64,000 nt of DNA, from assembly GCF_003352065.1 (NCBI RefSeq), contig NZ_CP025803.1, forward strand, positions 992,001 to 1,056,000, given 5' to 3'. This DNA is from Sulfitobacter sp. SK011 (GTDB taxonomy: Bacteria; Pseudomonadota; Alphaproteobacteria; Rhodobacterales; Rhodobacteraceae). Shown here one piece after another: positions 1-8,054 of the stretch (position 1 is its first letter; each line of letters begins with the position of its first letter). The position numbers and the translations under genes were made by a program. The notes beneath the pieces were generated by a model, which had not been told where the DNA came from, ran no database searches, and saw nothing but the letters and a program-made list of their open reading frames with translations.

Positions 1-137
1 CCGCTAAAATGAACGACATCGACCCGGAGGCGTGGCTGGCCGATGTCCTCGCCCGGCTGCCCGATATGCCCGTCTCGCGCGTGCATGAACTTCTGCCCTG
101 GAACTGGAAAGGCCTGTCCCACGCAAAGACGGCGTGA
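1..137 (+). CDS. IS66-family transposase (TnpC), C-terminal fragment cut by window edge
   Basis: The frame ending at the TGA at 135-137 encodes about 44 residues with the tail typical of IS66 TnpC: a DPEAWLADVLARL segment, then ELLPWNWK close to the stop. The rest lies left of the window, so it cannot be said whether the element is intact. TnpC is the DDE transposase of IS66 elements. The stop overlaps the GTG of the next small gene by four bases (GTGA), so the two could be translationally coupled. Confidence 0.8.
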   Translation, partial: AKMNDIDPEAWLADVLARLPDMPVSRVHELLPWNWKGLSHAKTA

Positions 138-361
138 CCATGCAGTTGAACAAGGTGCATTCCGTCAAGACCATCGACCGTGTCGCTGCCGAGCTGGGAG
201 AAACCGTCGATCGAATCTTTGATCTCGCCATTGATATGGAACCCGAAGATGGCGTGATTTGGGTTTATGGCCCCAATGATGACAGCGTCATCGCATTCTC
301 TTCGTTCGGTATCGAAAACCTGCGAGAGTTCATCAAAATGGACCGTGAGCGTGCGCGCTGA
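134..361 (+). CDS. Small conserved-looking hypothetical protein coupled to the IS66 transposase end
   Basis: 75 residues from GTG at 134, or 73 from ATG at 140. The GTG overlaps the transposase stop (GTGA), suggesting coupling. The product is soluble-looking and acidic in the middle, with no signal peptide or membrane segment; IDRVAAELGETVDRIFDLAI reads like an amphipathic helix and IWVYGPNDDSVIAFSSFGIENL like a strand-helix unit. I recognise no family. It could be a passenger of the IS66 element or a host gene next to the insertion. Confidence that it is translated is moderate. Confidence 0.5.
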   Translation: MTMQLNKVHSVKTIDRVAAELGETVDRIFDLAIDMEPEDGVIWVYGPNDDSVIAFSSFGIENLREFIKMDRERAR

Positions 362-691
362 CCTCGCCGCGGCCCACGCCGGATGCTTACGGCGCAAGCA
401 GTATTCCTCTGAGAGAAGAGCAGGATTTTCTTGGTCGGCCTGTGTGGTGAGGACAGCATTTCTGTGCTGTGCCGCCGCGAAGGGATTTCCCAAGGCGTTT
501 ATTAAAAATGGTCAAAGGACTTCAGGGCAGTCGGAAAAAAGCGGTTGGCACGTGACACAGCACGTGCTGTGACGACTGACGAGGTCAAAGATCTGCGCCG
601 TGAGGCGCATGTTTCCGCCCACGCGTAGACTACTGCGAGTTTTCGAAACAGGAGAAGAACGTCCCTCCATGAATCGCAACCATATCGAGCG
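362..691. other. Gene-free stretch
   Basis: About 330 bases between the small IS66-linked gene and the 3' end of the cyclase gene. It may hold the right terminus of the IS66 element, but without the left end the inverted repeat cannot be defined. No convincing gene seen. Confidence 0.4.
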
Positions 692-2512
692 TTAGGTAAT
701 GACGTCCTGAGTCCAAGCTAATACCCGAACAAGACCATCGCGGCCCCGAATTGACACTTCGGTTTGCCGGGCCTTGTCGTTATGGGCCGAGCCCGATAGC
801 GCCTCGACAAAATCAGCACTGGCGACAATCACAGCCTTCTCTGTCTTTGCTACCTCCATCAGGCGACTTGCAAGGTTCACACTGTCGCCAGTAACCGTGA
901 CTTGCTGATGGCTCTCCACACCCATCCGGGAGAGGGTTGCAATCCCCGCATGCAGGCCAATGCGACAGCCCAGAAATACATCTGGCAGTTCCTCAATTTC
1001 GTGCTGCGACAAAGAGCGAGCCAATTCAAACGCAGCCGCCAACGCATCGTCCGCCGCGTGCGTCGACGCATCCATTTCCAATCCGAAGACCGCAAGTGCA
1101 CCGTCTCCCATGTAGTTGAGCACGCTTCCGCCGCGTTTCTCAATCGTGTCCGAAGCGAACAGATGAAAAGTCCGAAGCAGATTACGTGTTCCGCCCTCTC
1201 CTAGCTTCTGTGACAGACCGGTAAAGCCCGTGAGGTCCACAAAAAGGATGATCAGCAACTGCTCAATCGGCGTCGTGAGATATTCGGCATCGGCCTCGAT
1301 CTTTGTCGCGAGTGCGGGAGACTGAAACTGCCGTAACGATGCGACTGCCCGTTCTGAACGGTCGGCCTGTTGCCGCTCTTGGGTATAGCGCATTGCCCCC
1401 ACGACCAACACGGGTGGGATAGTGGTCATCAACGGCAGTGCCGCACTCATCCAGACCCCGGCCGAAAAAACCGCAGTGAGTGCAATCATCGAAAGACCGA
1501 TCATCGCCAATGCGATCGGTAGCGAGCGTGACAGAGGCCATACCACTATTGCAATAATGCAAAGCAGGGTAAGACCAAGCCCATGCGCCGCGTCCCAAAT
1601 TCTGACCTGCTTATCGCGTCGCAATGTCGGGCCACCTGTCAATTGCGAGATGGCCGTTGCGATGATCTCAACGCCCGGAGTGCTGTTGTCGAACGGTGTC
1701 GAAAAACGATCCCCCATTGCAGAGGCAGAATAGCCCAGCACCACAGCTTTTCCCGATAGCGCATTAGGCATAGGTGCGGCCAGCACTCCCTTCGCGCTGA
1801 CAGTCTGAACAGACCCCTCCGGCCCGGAAAACCGCAGTGGCATGTTAAAACCCTGATCCAGCGGAATGTGTCTGTCACCCAAGGTCAGTTGTGTTTCACC
1901 AAAGACCGCCCTTTCTCCGGTAAATGCCAGCGCCGTGCGAAGGGCAAGCGATTGATGATGTTCGCCACCGATGTTGATCAGCAATGGCATATAGCGCGGG
2001 GTCCCGCTTGCGTCTGTCGAGAGGTTGACCAATCCAACGCCTGCAACATCTTGAAAAATGGGCTGTGGCCAGATCAAACTGGCGGGATCTTTGCCGTCCG
2101 GGCCGAAAAGTGCGGCTGCTGCAATGGCCGAGGGAGTGCTCGCCAAGGAGTTCGCAAGCGCCGCGTCTTCGTCCGCGTCACTGGGTTCAACCAATAGGAC
2201 ATCAACAGCGAGCGCACGGGCACCACTTTCGCCAATGTTGCGGATCAACGCGCCCAACAGGCTGCGCCCGCTCATCGTCCTGTTTGCCTCGGCGGCAAGG
2301 GTATCATCGTCGATCGCAACGATGACGACGTCTGAACTGGCAGAGCGCGGCCCAACCAATGTAAAGCGCAGATCAATTGACCTATTTTCCAGCCCTTCGA
2401 TTATTCCTGCACGTCCGTTGATATGTGGCATTATCAGGAGTGCAGCCCAAAGTGCAGAGCAGGCAAGCGCAACAAGTAACAAGGCCCGCCGGTGCGCCGG
2501 AACGGCTGTCAT
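692..2512 (-). CDS. CHASE2-domain class III adenylate/guanylate cyclase
   Basis: 606-residue membrane cyclase predicted to make a cyclic nucleotide in response to an extracytoplasmic signal. A transmembrane segment near residues 10-30 precedes a CHASE2 sensor domain (to about 320; RSIDLRF and VVIVAIDDDTL are typical). Three hydrophobic segments follow (about 325-390), then a class III catalytic domain. Visible catalytic elements are the metal-binding Asp in LFVDLTGFTG, the second Asp in YMGDGALAVFG, and the Asn/Arg pair in GDSVNLASRL. The ATG at 2512 overlaps the stop of the upstream FecR gene by four bases (ATGA), which decides the start. FecR/CHASE2-cyclase pairs recur in Proteobacteria; here the FecR protein is probably the periplasmic partner. 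Substrate specificity is not determined. Confidence 0.9.
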   Translation of the reverse strand: MTAVPAHRRALLLVALACSALWAALLIMPHINGRAGIIEGLENRSIDLRFTLVGPRSASSDVVIVAIDDDTLAAEANRTMSGRSLLGALIRNIGESGARALAVDVLLVEPSDADEDAALANSLASTPSAIAAAALFGPDGKDPASLIWPQPIFQDVAGVGLVNLSTDASGTPRYMPLLINIGGEHHQSLALRTALAFTGERAVFGETQLTLGDRHIPLDQGFNMPLRFSGPEGSVQTVSAKGVLAAPMPNALSGKAVVLGYSASAMGDRFSTPFDNSTPGVEIIATAISQLTGGPTLRRDKQVRIWDAAHGLGLTLLCIIAIVVWPLSRSLPIALAMIGLSMIALTAVFSAGVWMSAALPLMTTIPPVLVVGAMRYTQERQQADRSERAVASLRQFQSPALATKIEADAEYLTTPIEQLLIILFVDLTGFTGLSQKLGEGGTRNLLRTFHLFASDTIEKRGGSVLNYMGDGALAVFGLEMDASTHAADDALAAAFELARSLSQHEIEELPDVFLGCRIGLHAGIATLSRMGVESHQQVTVTGDSVNLASRLMEVAKTEKAVIVASADFVEALSGSAHNDKARQTEVSIRGRDGLVRVLAWTQDVIT

Positions 2513-3063
2513 CTTCCAAAGCGTGCAAGCAGCTTGGAAACCCTGTCGGCACTCCACCTGTTTACTGTCAATTGGGACATGGGATCAACGTCAACTCCAT
2601 CTCCCGGACCAAGTGTGACAGATGACGCATTGTTCGGTTTGGTAACGGTGACAGCCCCTTTGACGACAAAGACCGAGGTGCGCGTTGCGCCCGCATCGAC
2701 CACGTACGTGGTCCCGCGTACGGCTGCGATAGCATGGGGTGTTCGGATTTGCGTGGGTCTGCTGCCCGGCTGTACCTCTATGAAAATCGCCCCATTTTCA
2801 AGGATGATTGCTTTCGGACGCGCGCTGTCTTGGCGTTCAATTATTTTGGCATCCGCGCCAGATTCAAGCTCCAGCACTAGCGTATCACTGCAGTCGATCA
2901 GTTTTCGGTTCGGATTTGAAAGTCCAGAAGTGACGCAGTCCTGCTGGGACACTGCTGACTGGCAGGTGATCAACAACAAGAGGAATGCCAACGCCGCATT
3001 CAATACCACTGCGGGCACGGGCATCTTGCCACAACTTGCAGTAGGTATTGATTGGGTACACAT
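2509..3063 (-). CDS. FecR-domain periplasmic protein, partner of the CHASE2 cyclase
   Basis: 184 residues. The start at 3063 is chosen because GAGGTGTGGAGA lies directly upstream. A hydrophobic export signal (VVLNAALAFLLLLITC) ends near SAVSQ. The remainder is a FecR domain, with TPHAIAAVRGTTYVVD as the core strand pattern followed by VFVVKGAVTV. FecR domains are extracytoplasmic beta-rich modules that transmit signals to membrane partners. The gene is first in a two-gene operon and overlaps the cyclase by four bases, so I infer it modulates the CHASE2 sensor in the periplasm. Confidence 0.85.
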   Translation of the reverse strand: MCTQSIPTASCGKMPVPAVVLNAALAFLLLLITCQSAVSQQDCVTSGLSNPNRKLIDCSDTLVLELESGADAKIIERQDSARPKAIILENGAIFIEVQPGSRPTQIRTPHAIAAVRGTTYVVDAGATRTSVFVVKGAVTVTKPNNASSVTLGPGDGVDVDPMSQLTVNRWSADRVSKLLARFGR

Positions 3064-3287
3064 TCTCCACACCTCTTGGAAATTCATAGTATCAAAACAG
3101 GCGTCTGGCGATCTATTTGCCATTGGTCTTTTCAGGCGACACCAATTTGCCCTCTGTCAAAGCTTATAACAAGCCAGTCACACTAACCAAATTAATTCGC
3201 CTTAAAGAGAATTTGTATGTCGTGTTACAAATAAGACAAATGATGGCGCGATTTGCGCGATCAAATATGGCAAATCGACAGCAAAGC

Positions 3288-3635
3288 TCATTGTTTTCCC
3301 GCGGACAGACCCGACAGTTTTGACACAATGATCTGACGCCTCATTTGACGGTCAAAGGTTTGAGCTTTCTTGCCAAGAAAATCGGTGGTGACGGCCAACT
3401 CCCCGATCTTGGCGTGAATGTTTTTCACCTGGTCTTCATCGACCTCGGGTGTTTTCTCGTTGCCCCGCTCAAAAACGCCAGACGCGTCTTTAAGCAATGC
3501 CCGTTTCCACTGATGGATCATCGTGGGATTGATCCCAAACCAATTGGCCAACTCGCTGACCGTCTCCTCGCCCTTCAATGCTTCCAGCGCCACCTTGGCC
3601 TTGAACTCAGGGTGATGTTGCTTTCGTTTCGACAT
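3288..3635 (-). pseudogene. IS3-family element remnant: OrfA with broken OrfB start
   Basis: The frame begins MSKRKQHHPEFKAKVALEAL, the HTH OrfA of IS407-like IS3 elements, with the ETVSELANWFGI helix and MIHQWKRALL recognition region. Past about residue 90 it runs into sequence resembling the beginning of OrfB (LSGLSAGKQ, where family members read LSVGQQC) and hits a stop. The rest of OrfB is missing. The start-side terminal repeat is visible at 3691-3715 (on the minus strand TGAGCTACCCCCCGAAA). The element is therefore a one-ended, transposition-dead relic between the FecR operon and the caspase gene. Confidence 0.85.
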
Positions 3636-3869
3636 ATCTAATCTCCTTCGTGTTGAGGATCAGCAGACTACAAATCGCAGCTTACGTCAGTGTCCGAATT
3701 TCGGGGGGTAGCTCAGTTCACTTTGCAAAGGGCACAGCTTTCGGTGGATTAACTCCTCACTTTTGTTTGGGAAATTGGACCTGCCCAAAGGAGTACTGGA
3801 GCGAAATAGTCAAACGGGATAGTCTCGACTCATCGAGCTCGACAAGAGAACCAGCTGGGGACAAATGTT

Positions 3870-5312
3870 ATGCGATGCTTAAATCTGGCTGCCACTCTAT
3901 TGTTGCTGCTTGTCTTTTCGGGCTCCGGTTCGCTCGCAGGGGAGCGCATTGCACTTGTGATTGGGAACTCGGATTACGCGTACACAAGCAAACTTGCCAA
4001 TCCGAGCAACGACGCGGTAACGATGAGCGACACGCTGCGAAACGCCGGATTTTCAGTCACCCGGTTGCTAGATGCCGATCAAGCGACGATGAAGCGTGCG
4101 CTGCTCGGATTCGGCCGCGACCTAAGGGGCGGGGATGTCGATGCAGGTTTGTTCTTCTACGCTGGACATGGAGTGCAGGTGAATGGCGAGAATTATCTGG
4201 TTCCGGTCAACGCGAGGATTTTGGACGAGGATGAAATCGATCTCGAAGCCGTGAATGTGAACGATTTCCTACGGGTCATGAATTCGTCGAATGCTGATAT
4301 TAACATTGTGATCCTAGATGCTTGCCGCAACAATCCTTTCGTTGGATCTTCACGTTCCGCGGCAAGAGGACTGGCACCCGTCGATGCCCCAAAAGGCACC
4401 TTGATCGCTTATGCGACGGCCCCGGGAGATGTTGCGCTGGATGGAAGAGGGCAAAACTCTCCCTACACGAAGGCACTGACCAGAGCGATTGCCTCAGGTC
4501 GTGGTCAGCCAATTGAAACCGTATTCAAGGCCGCTAGACGCGAGGTCTTAGCAACGACCGGCGACAAGCAGACACCATGGGAAACCAGCTCGATCACTGG
4601 AGACTTCTATTTCCACGAGGACTCAGACGGTTCAAATCAGGCAACCTTGGTGCCTGAAACGGATCGCGCTGACGACGAAATTGCCGAGAGTTTTTCGTTG
4701 GTAAAAAGTATAAATAATCAGGCCGCGTGGATAGCGTTCCTCGACAAGTACAGCGATAGGCCCGAGAATTTTTATGTCGCGATGGCCCGATCCGCGCTGG
4801 CCGAACTGGACGACCAGCGAACTGAATCCGTTCGACACCTGCCGCTGCCAGCTACTTCGGTAAAGGATTGCTACAACAAGTTTTTTGGGGCAATCCCGAG
4901 CAAGTTGTGTGCTTCATCTGTTCTCGGAGGGCAATCGGGCAATTCGTACAGAGGTGACAACCTCGCGGACTCGAACATGAATACCGCCTGGGTCGAAGGA
5001 GTCAGCGGAGACGGGATCGGCGAAGTGCTGCGTTTTTCGTTCGATCAACCAATCCTGATCAACCAGATCGTGATCGCCAACGGCTACAACAAGAGCCCGA
5101 GCGTTTATTCAAAAAACAACCGGGTGAAGTCTTTTGATGTCCGCACTTCAACCGGTTTCACTAAAAGGGTTCAAGTGGTTGACCGGGGCGGATATCAGGT
5201 TCTGGATTTGCCCAGTCTCGGCGAAGTCCTCTGGGTGAGTTTGACACTGACGAGTGTTCACAGGGGAACGAAATACCGAGATACCGCCATCAGCGAATTG
5301 CAACTTAAATGA
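3870..5312 (+). CDS. Secreted caspase-family (C14) protein with discoidin-like C-terminal domain
   Basis: 480 residues. Signal peptide (1-23, cut near SLAG), then a caspase-like fold with catalytic His100 in FYAGHG and Cys152 in LDACRNNP. A linker with a helical segment around 260-310 follows, then a C-terminal beta-domain (about 335-480) of the F5/8-type-C/NADase-glycan-binding type, with DSNMNTAWVEGVSGDGIGE and terminal SELQLK. Bacterial caspase homologues (orthocaspase/metacaspase relatives) are cysteine peptidases; with a signal peptide this one should act outside the cytoplasm. The C-terminal domain suggests carbohydrate or envelope binding. It lies between the FecR/cyclase operon and a second caspase gene. 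Substrate unknown. Confidence 0.88.
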   Translation: MRCLNLAATLLLLLVFSGSGSLAGERIALVIGNSDYAYTSKLANPSNDAVTMSDTLRNAGFSVTRLLDADQATMKRALLGFGRDLRGGDVDAGLFFYAGHGVQVNGENYLVPVNARILDEDEIDLEAVNVNDFLRVMNSSNADINIVILDACRNNPFVGSSRSAARGLAPVDAPKGTLIAYATAPGDVALDGRGQNSPYTKALTRAIASGRGQPIETVFKAARREVLATTGDKQTPWETSSITGDFYFHEDSDGSNQATLVPETDRADDEIAESFSLVKSINNQAAWIAFLDKYSDRPENFYVAMARSALAELDDQRTESVRHLPLPATSVKDCYNKFFGAIPSKLCASSVLGGQSGNSYRGDNLADSNMNTAWVEGVSGDGIGEVLRFSFDQPILINQIVIANGYNKSPSVYSKNNRVKSFDVRTSTGFTKRVQVVDRGGYQVLDLPSLGEVLWVSLTLTSVHRGTKYRDTAISELQLK

Positions 5313-5459
5313 GTCGCCCAGGTTGGCGATAGCCGTTGGTGCCGGTTGCTTCAATCCGTCTCGGCCGCTCGCAGTAGTCGCCTAGATGTTCTGTCTATTG
5401 GCTTGTTACATAAGATGGCGTTTCACTTGGGGGAATGCCTGGTCAAAAGGAGACGCCAG

Positions 5460-5756
5460 ATGAGACAACTGATAGTCAATGTATGGAACTTCATATTTCA
5501 TGCTGAAGTAAGTCCGCTCCGTAACATTCCGGATGTTGCGACGCGGCACTATGTGTTGCAGGCGTTGGGGCTCATGTGGGCCGTTAGCTTTGCGGTCGCA
5601 ATCGGAAGCTATACCATACTTGCTGCAAGCATTCTTGGGCATTCTGTCTTGATAGCAGCCGCAGCCATTACGGTTGCAACTTATACTACCGCCGCGACTA
5701 AGCCTAAGTTCTTCACAAAGGGTTCGAGCCGTAGCGCTGATGGAGAGCATGTGTAA
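5460..5756 (+). CDS. Small two-helix inner-membrane protein, copy 1
   Basis: 98 residues from ATG 5460, with a good Shine-Dalgarno (AAAGGAG) nine bases upstream. Two predicted membrane helices (about 33-57 and 58-78) follow a soluble N-terminus containing VSPLRNIPDVATRH; the C-tail is basic. A nearly identical gene lies inverted at 15222-15518, differing at about five residues, and the upstream leader including the ribosome site is also conserved. Function unknown. The N-terminal half followed by a helix hairpin suggests a small membrane-anchored accessory factor, which is inference only. Confidence 0.75.
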   Translation: MRQLIVNVWNFIFHAEVSPLRNIPDVATRHYVLQALGLMWAVSFAVAIGSYTILAASILGHSVLIAAAAITVATYTTAATKPKFFTKGSSRSADGEHV

Positions 5757-5775
5757 GCGTTCATGACACCACCAT

Positions 5776-5860
5776 GATGATAAATTCGTCCCGCATAGTA
5801 GACCTCTGGCGGGTCAGCAGCGAAGGTATGCTGAGCGGGACGAAGCCGCCATTTATCATC
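5776..5860. repeat. 85-nt imperfect inverted repeat (hairpin)
   Basis: Arms GATGATAAAT (5776-5785) and ATTTATCATC (5851-5860) pair perfectly. Next to them TCGTCCCGC (5786-5794) pairs with GCGGGACGA (5835-5843), giving 19 base pairs with a seven-base asymmetric bulge (5844-5850) and a loop of about 40 nt. It lies 20 bases after the small membrane-protein gene and about 100 bases past the stop of the convergent lectin-caspase gene. It could act as a terminator-like structure, a small RNA or an IS relic; there is no U-run. Confidence 0.6.
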
Positions 5861-5957
5861 GTCGGGTCTTGTTCCGCGCACATGTTACCGCCCGCAAACA
5901 ATTAAAGTTGCAACGCGTGGACCGCCAGGAAATCGGCGCAGCTTTCGTTCGAGGCTC

Positions 5958-7763
5958 TCAATCTATCTCGATGATCAACGACCGTATGGAAGTATGGATG
6001 TCATTCCATTCGGGCGACGGAGGTGTCTTGACTGATCCGCTTTTGAATGGCTGATTGTTGTAGAACGTCGCAAGATGTTCGCGATCGGCATAATTGTCCA
6101 GATTATTTGGTTTCCAATTCGTGTACGCGAGAGGTTCATTGGTAACCCATCGCCAGCCGCCTGCTGGTTCGCGAGATCCCGGAGGCTGGTAGAGGCCAAT
6201 ATGTGGGCCAACAGCCTCTGACAGTCGCGTCCCCACCGTGGCTTGCAGCCAGAACCGATCATCTTGGGCAATCAGATTGAAGACGAAACTATTTTCCTCG
6301 GGTGAGGTGATAGTGACCAGATGGCCGCCAGCTGCCTTGGACAGGGCAATCGCACCATCCCAATCCATGTGTTCCCAATTCAGCATCGCGACATACACGC
6401 GTCCTTGGAAAAACCCGTAGACAATTTCTTTGCCCTTCAAGACCCTGGCAGCATTTAGCAGGCGCTCGTCGGTCTCGATCAGGGCAAGCTGATCCGGGTC
6501 ATACTTCCGGGCATCTTTGGACGCATATATGATTCGATCGCTCTTTTCGGGTTCCGCCAACACGATCCGCAACGCTTCGGCTGTGCCGCGTGTGACAACG
6601 CCCGTCGAGGGTAGTTTCGTCGCCGCCTGGAAATCGGCAATTGCCCGGCGCGTTCGTTGTCCGATCGCGCCATCTTCGGGACCAGCATTGTATCCGCGTG
6701 AGTTCAGCGCTGCCTGAACGGCCCGCGCATCATCTTGTGAAAGCCCTAAAGAGAGCTCCGCCGAAGCCGCCGTGTCGCGTGCGACCGTCACGCGGCCACT
6801 GTCCGCGACAACGCTTCCCGGCGCGCTCGCCAGCACCTGGGCGGTCAATTCCTCGCGCGCCACCAGCGCCAGCTCGCGCATTGATCCTGCCGGAAAACGC
6901 TGAAGGTAGATATCCCATGCACGCTCGGAGTTGATTGCCAGAGCTGCCTCGAAGATCGCCTCTTCCTGCGCCGCGGCGAGCGCAGCGCCCTGCCCACCCG
7001 TACCCAGGTTCAGATAAACCTCCAGCGACAGGTCGTTCGTCACTGTGGGCGTTTGCAAATTCTCGGTGTCGGTCTTCACGTCACGGATCACCCGCTTCAT
7101 CAGCGTCAAAATCTCGACGTTTTCCGTAGGAAGATGCCGCGCCAGCGCCTGCGCAAAGGGTGAGTTGTCGGACGCGCCGTCATAAGCCACTTGTCCTGGC
7201 GAAGCCGCGAACATCAACATGGATCCCTGGAAGCGACCGGTCATCGGTGCCAGTCCCCGTGTCGCCAGCGCTCGAGTTGGCGAGAAGTTCCGCGTGTAGA
7301 ATTCGGTGGCCAAGGGGTTATCGCGGCAGGCATCGATGAAGACGAGCGCGGCCCGCGCCTTCTCTTCGAGCATCTGTACGAGCCGATCTAGTGGCAGCGC
7401 CTCGCTTTGCACATCGAAGGCGCTTTTCAACGCCGCATCGGTGCCCAGAAGGTAATTGCGCCCTTCGAACTGCATCCCGTGCCCGGCATAGTAAAAGAGC
7501 GTCACGTCAGCGCCTTCAGTCTGCTCGAGGAAATCGGAGAACTCCGAGGCAAGGCCCGCCCGTGTCAGGTCGACCGCCAAGGTAACCTCGAAACCCAGTT
7601 CCTCAAGCATGCCGGCCATCAGCCGTGCGTCGCTCACCGGATTGGCTAATGGCAGCACGTGCGAATAGTCGGCGTTGCCAACGATGAACGCAGTCCGCTT
7701 CTCGGCAAGAGCCGGAAAAGCAGAGAGTAGCATCACGCAGGTAAGAACCATCAAACGAAACAT
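5958..7763 (-). CDS. Secreted caspase-family protein with peptidoglycan-binding and C-type lectin domains
   Basis: 601 residues from ATG 7763, chosen because GGGGGT lies just upstream and the signal peptide (MFRLMVLTCVMLLSAFPALA) begins there. Caspase-like domain with His95 (YYAGHG) and Cys146 (FIDACRDNP). A linker follows, then a PG_binding_1 domain around 355-415 (VQAALNSRGYNAGPEDGAIG). The C-terminal C-type lectin fold (about 460-600) shows GGHLVTITSPEEN and WRWVTNEPLAYTNW. The predicted role is an extracytoplasmic cysteine peptidase targeted to cell wall or glycans. It is convergent with the first caspase gene; both differ mainly in their C-terminal binding modules. Substrate unknown. Confidence 0.9.
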   Translation of the reverse strand: MFRLMVLTCVMLLSAFPALAEKRTAFIVGNADYSHVLPLANPVSDARLMAGMLEELGFEVTLAVDLTRAGLASEFSDFLEQTEGADVTLFYYAGHGMQFEGRNYLLGTDAALKSAFDVQSEALPLDRLVQMLEEKARAALVFIDACRDNPLATEFYTRNFSPTRALATRGLAPMTGRFQGSMLMFAASPGQVAYDGASDNSPFAQALARHLPTENVEILTLMKRVIRDVKTDTENLQTPTVTNDLSLEVYLNLGTGGQGAALAAAQEEAIFEAALAINSERAWDIYLQRFPAGSMRELALVAREELTAQVLASAPGSVVADSGRVTVARDTAASAELSLGLSQDDARAVQAALNSRGYNAGPEDGAIGQRTRRAIADFQAATKLPSTGVVTRGTAEALRIVLAEPEKSDRIIYASKDARKYDPDQLALIETDERLLNAARVLKGKEIVYGFFQGRVYVAMLNWEHMDWDGAIALSKAAGGHLVTITSPEENSFVFNLIAQDDRFWLQATVGTRLSEAVGPHIGLYQPPGSREPAGGWRWVTNEPLAYTNWKPNNLDNYADREHLATFYNNQPFKSGSVKTPPSPEWNDIHTSIRSLIIEID

Positions 7764-8054
7764 CGCACCCCCACGGCAGATTGATCCAGTCTCCAAAATC
7801 CGTCTCATAAAACCATACCCGAACGCAGGCCTGAGTGAAACCTCAGGCCGTGATCAAGTCGAGCCCAACATTTACTTACTGGGTCGTCGTCAAATGAAAT
7901 TCGACAAACTACAAGGTGGGCCCTGTCCGCTTCGGGCACTGAAGCGGTCATGCGGCAACGGAAAAAAGAACCGCGTTTCAAGTCCGCATGAATGTCGGCT
8001 TCCCATCTCCCGACACAGCCATCGCGCAGTCGCAGCGAATTTATACTTTCCGCC

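Noticed and set aside
3303..3335. CCCGACAG string near the IS3 remnant, resembling the mini-insert 5' block
   Set aside because: No hairpin follows and no GAGAGGG block is present; it is ordinary OrfB-junction sequence.
5958..6430. C-type lectin domain as a diversity-generating-retroelement target
   Set aside because: No reverse transcriptase or template repeat is in the window, so the idea has no support.
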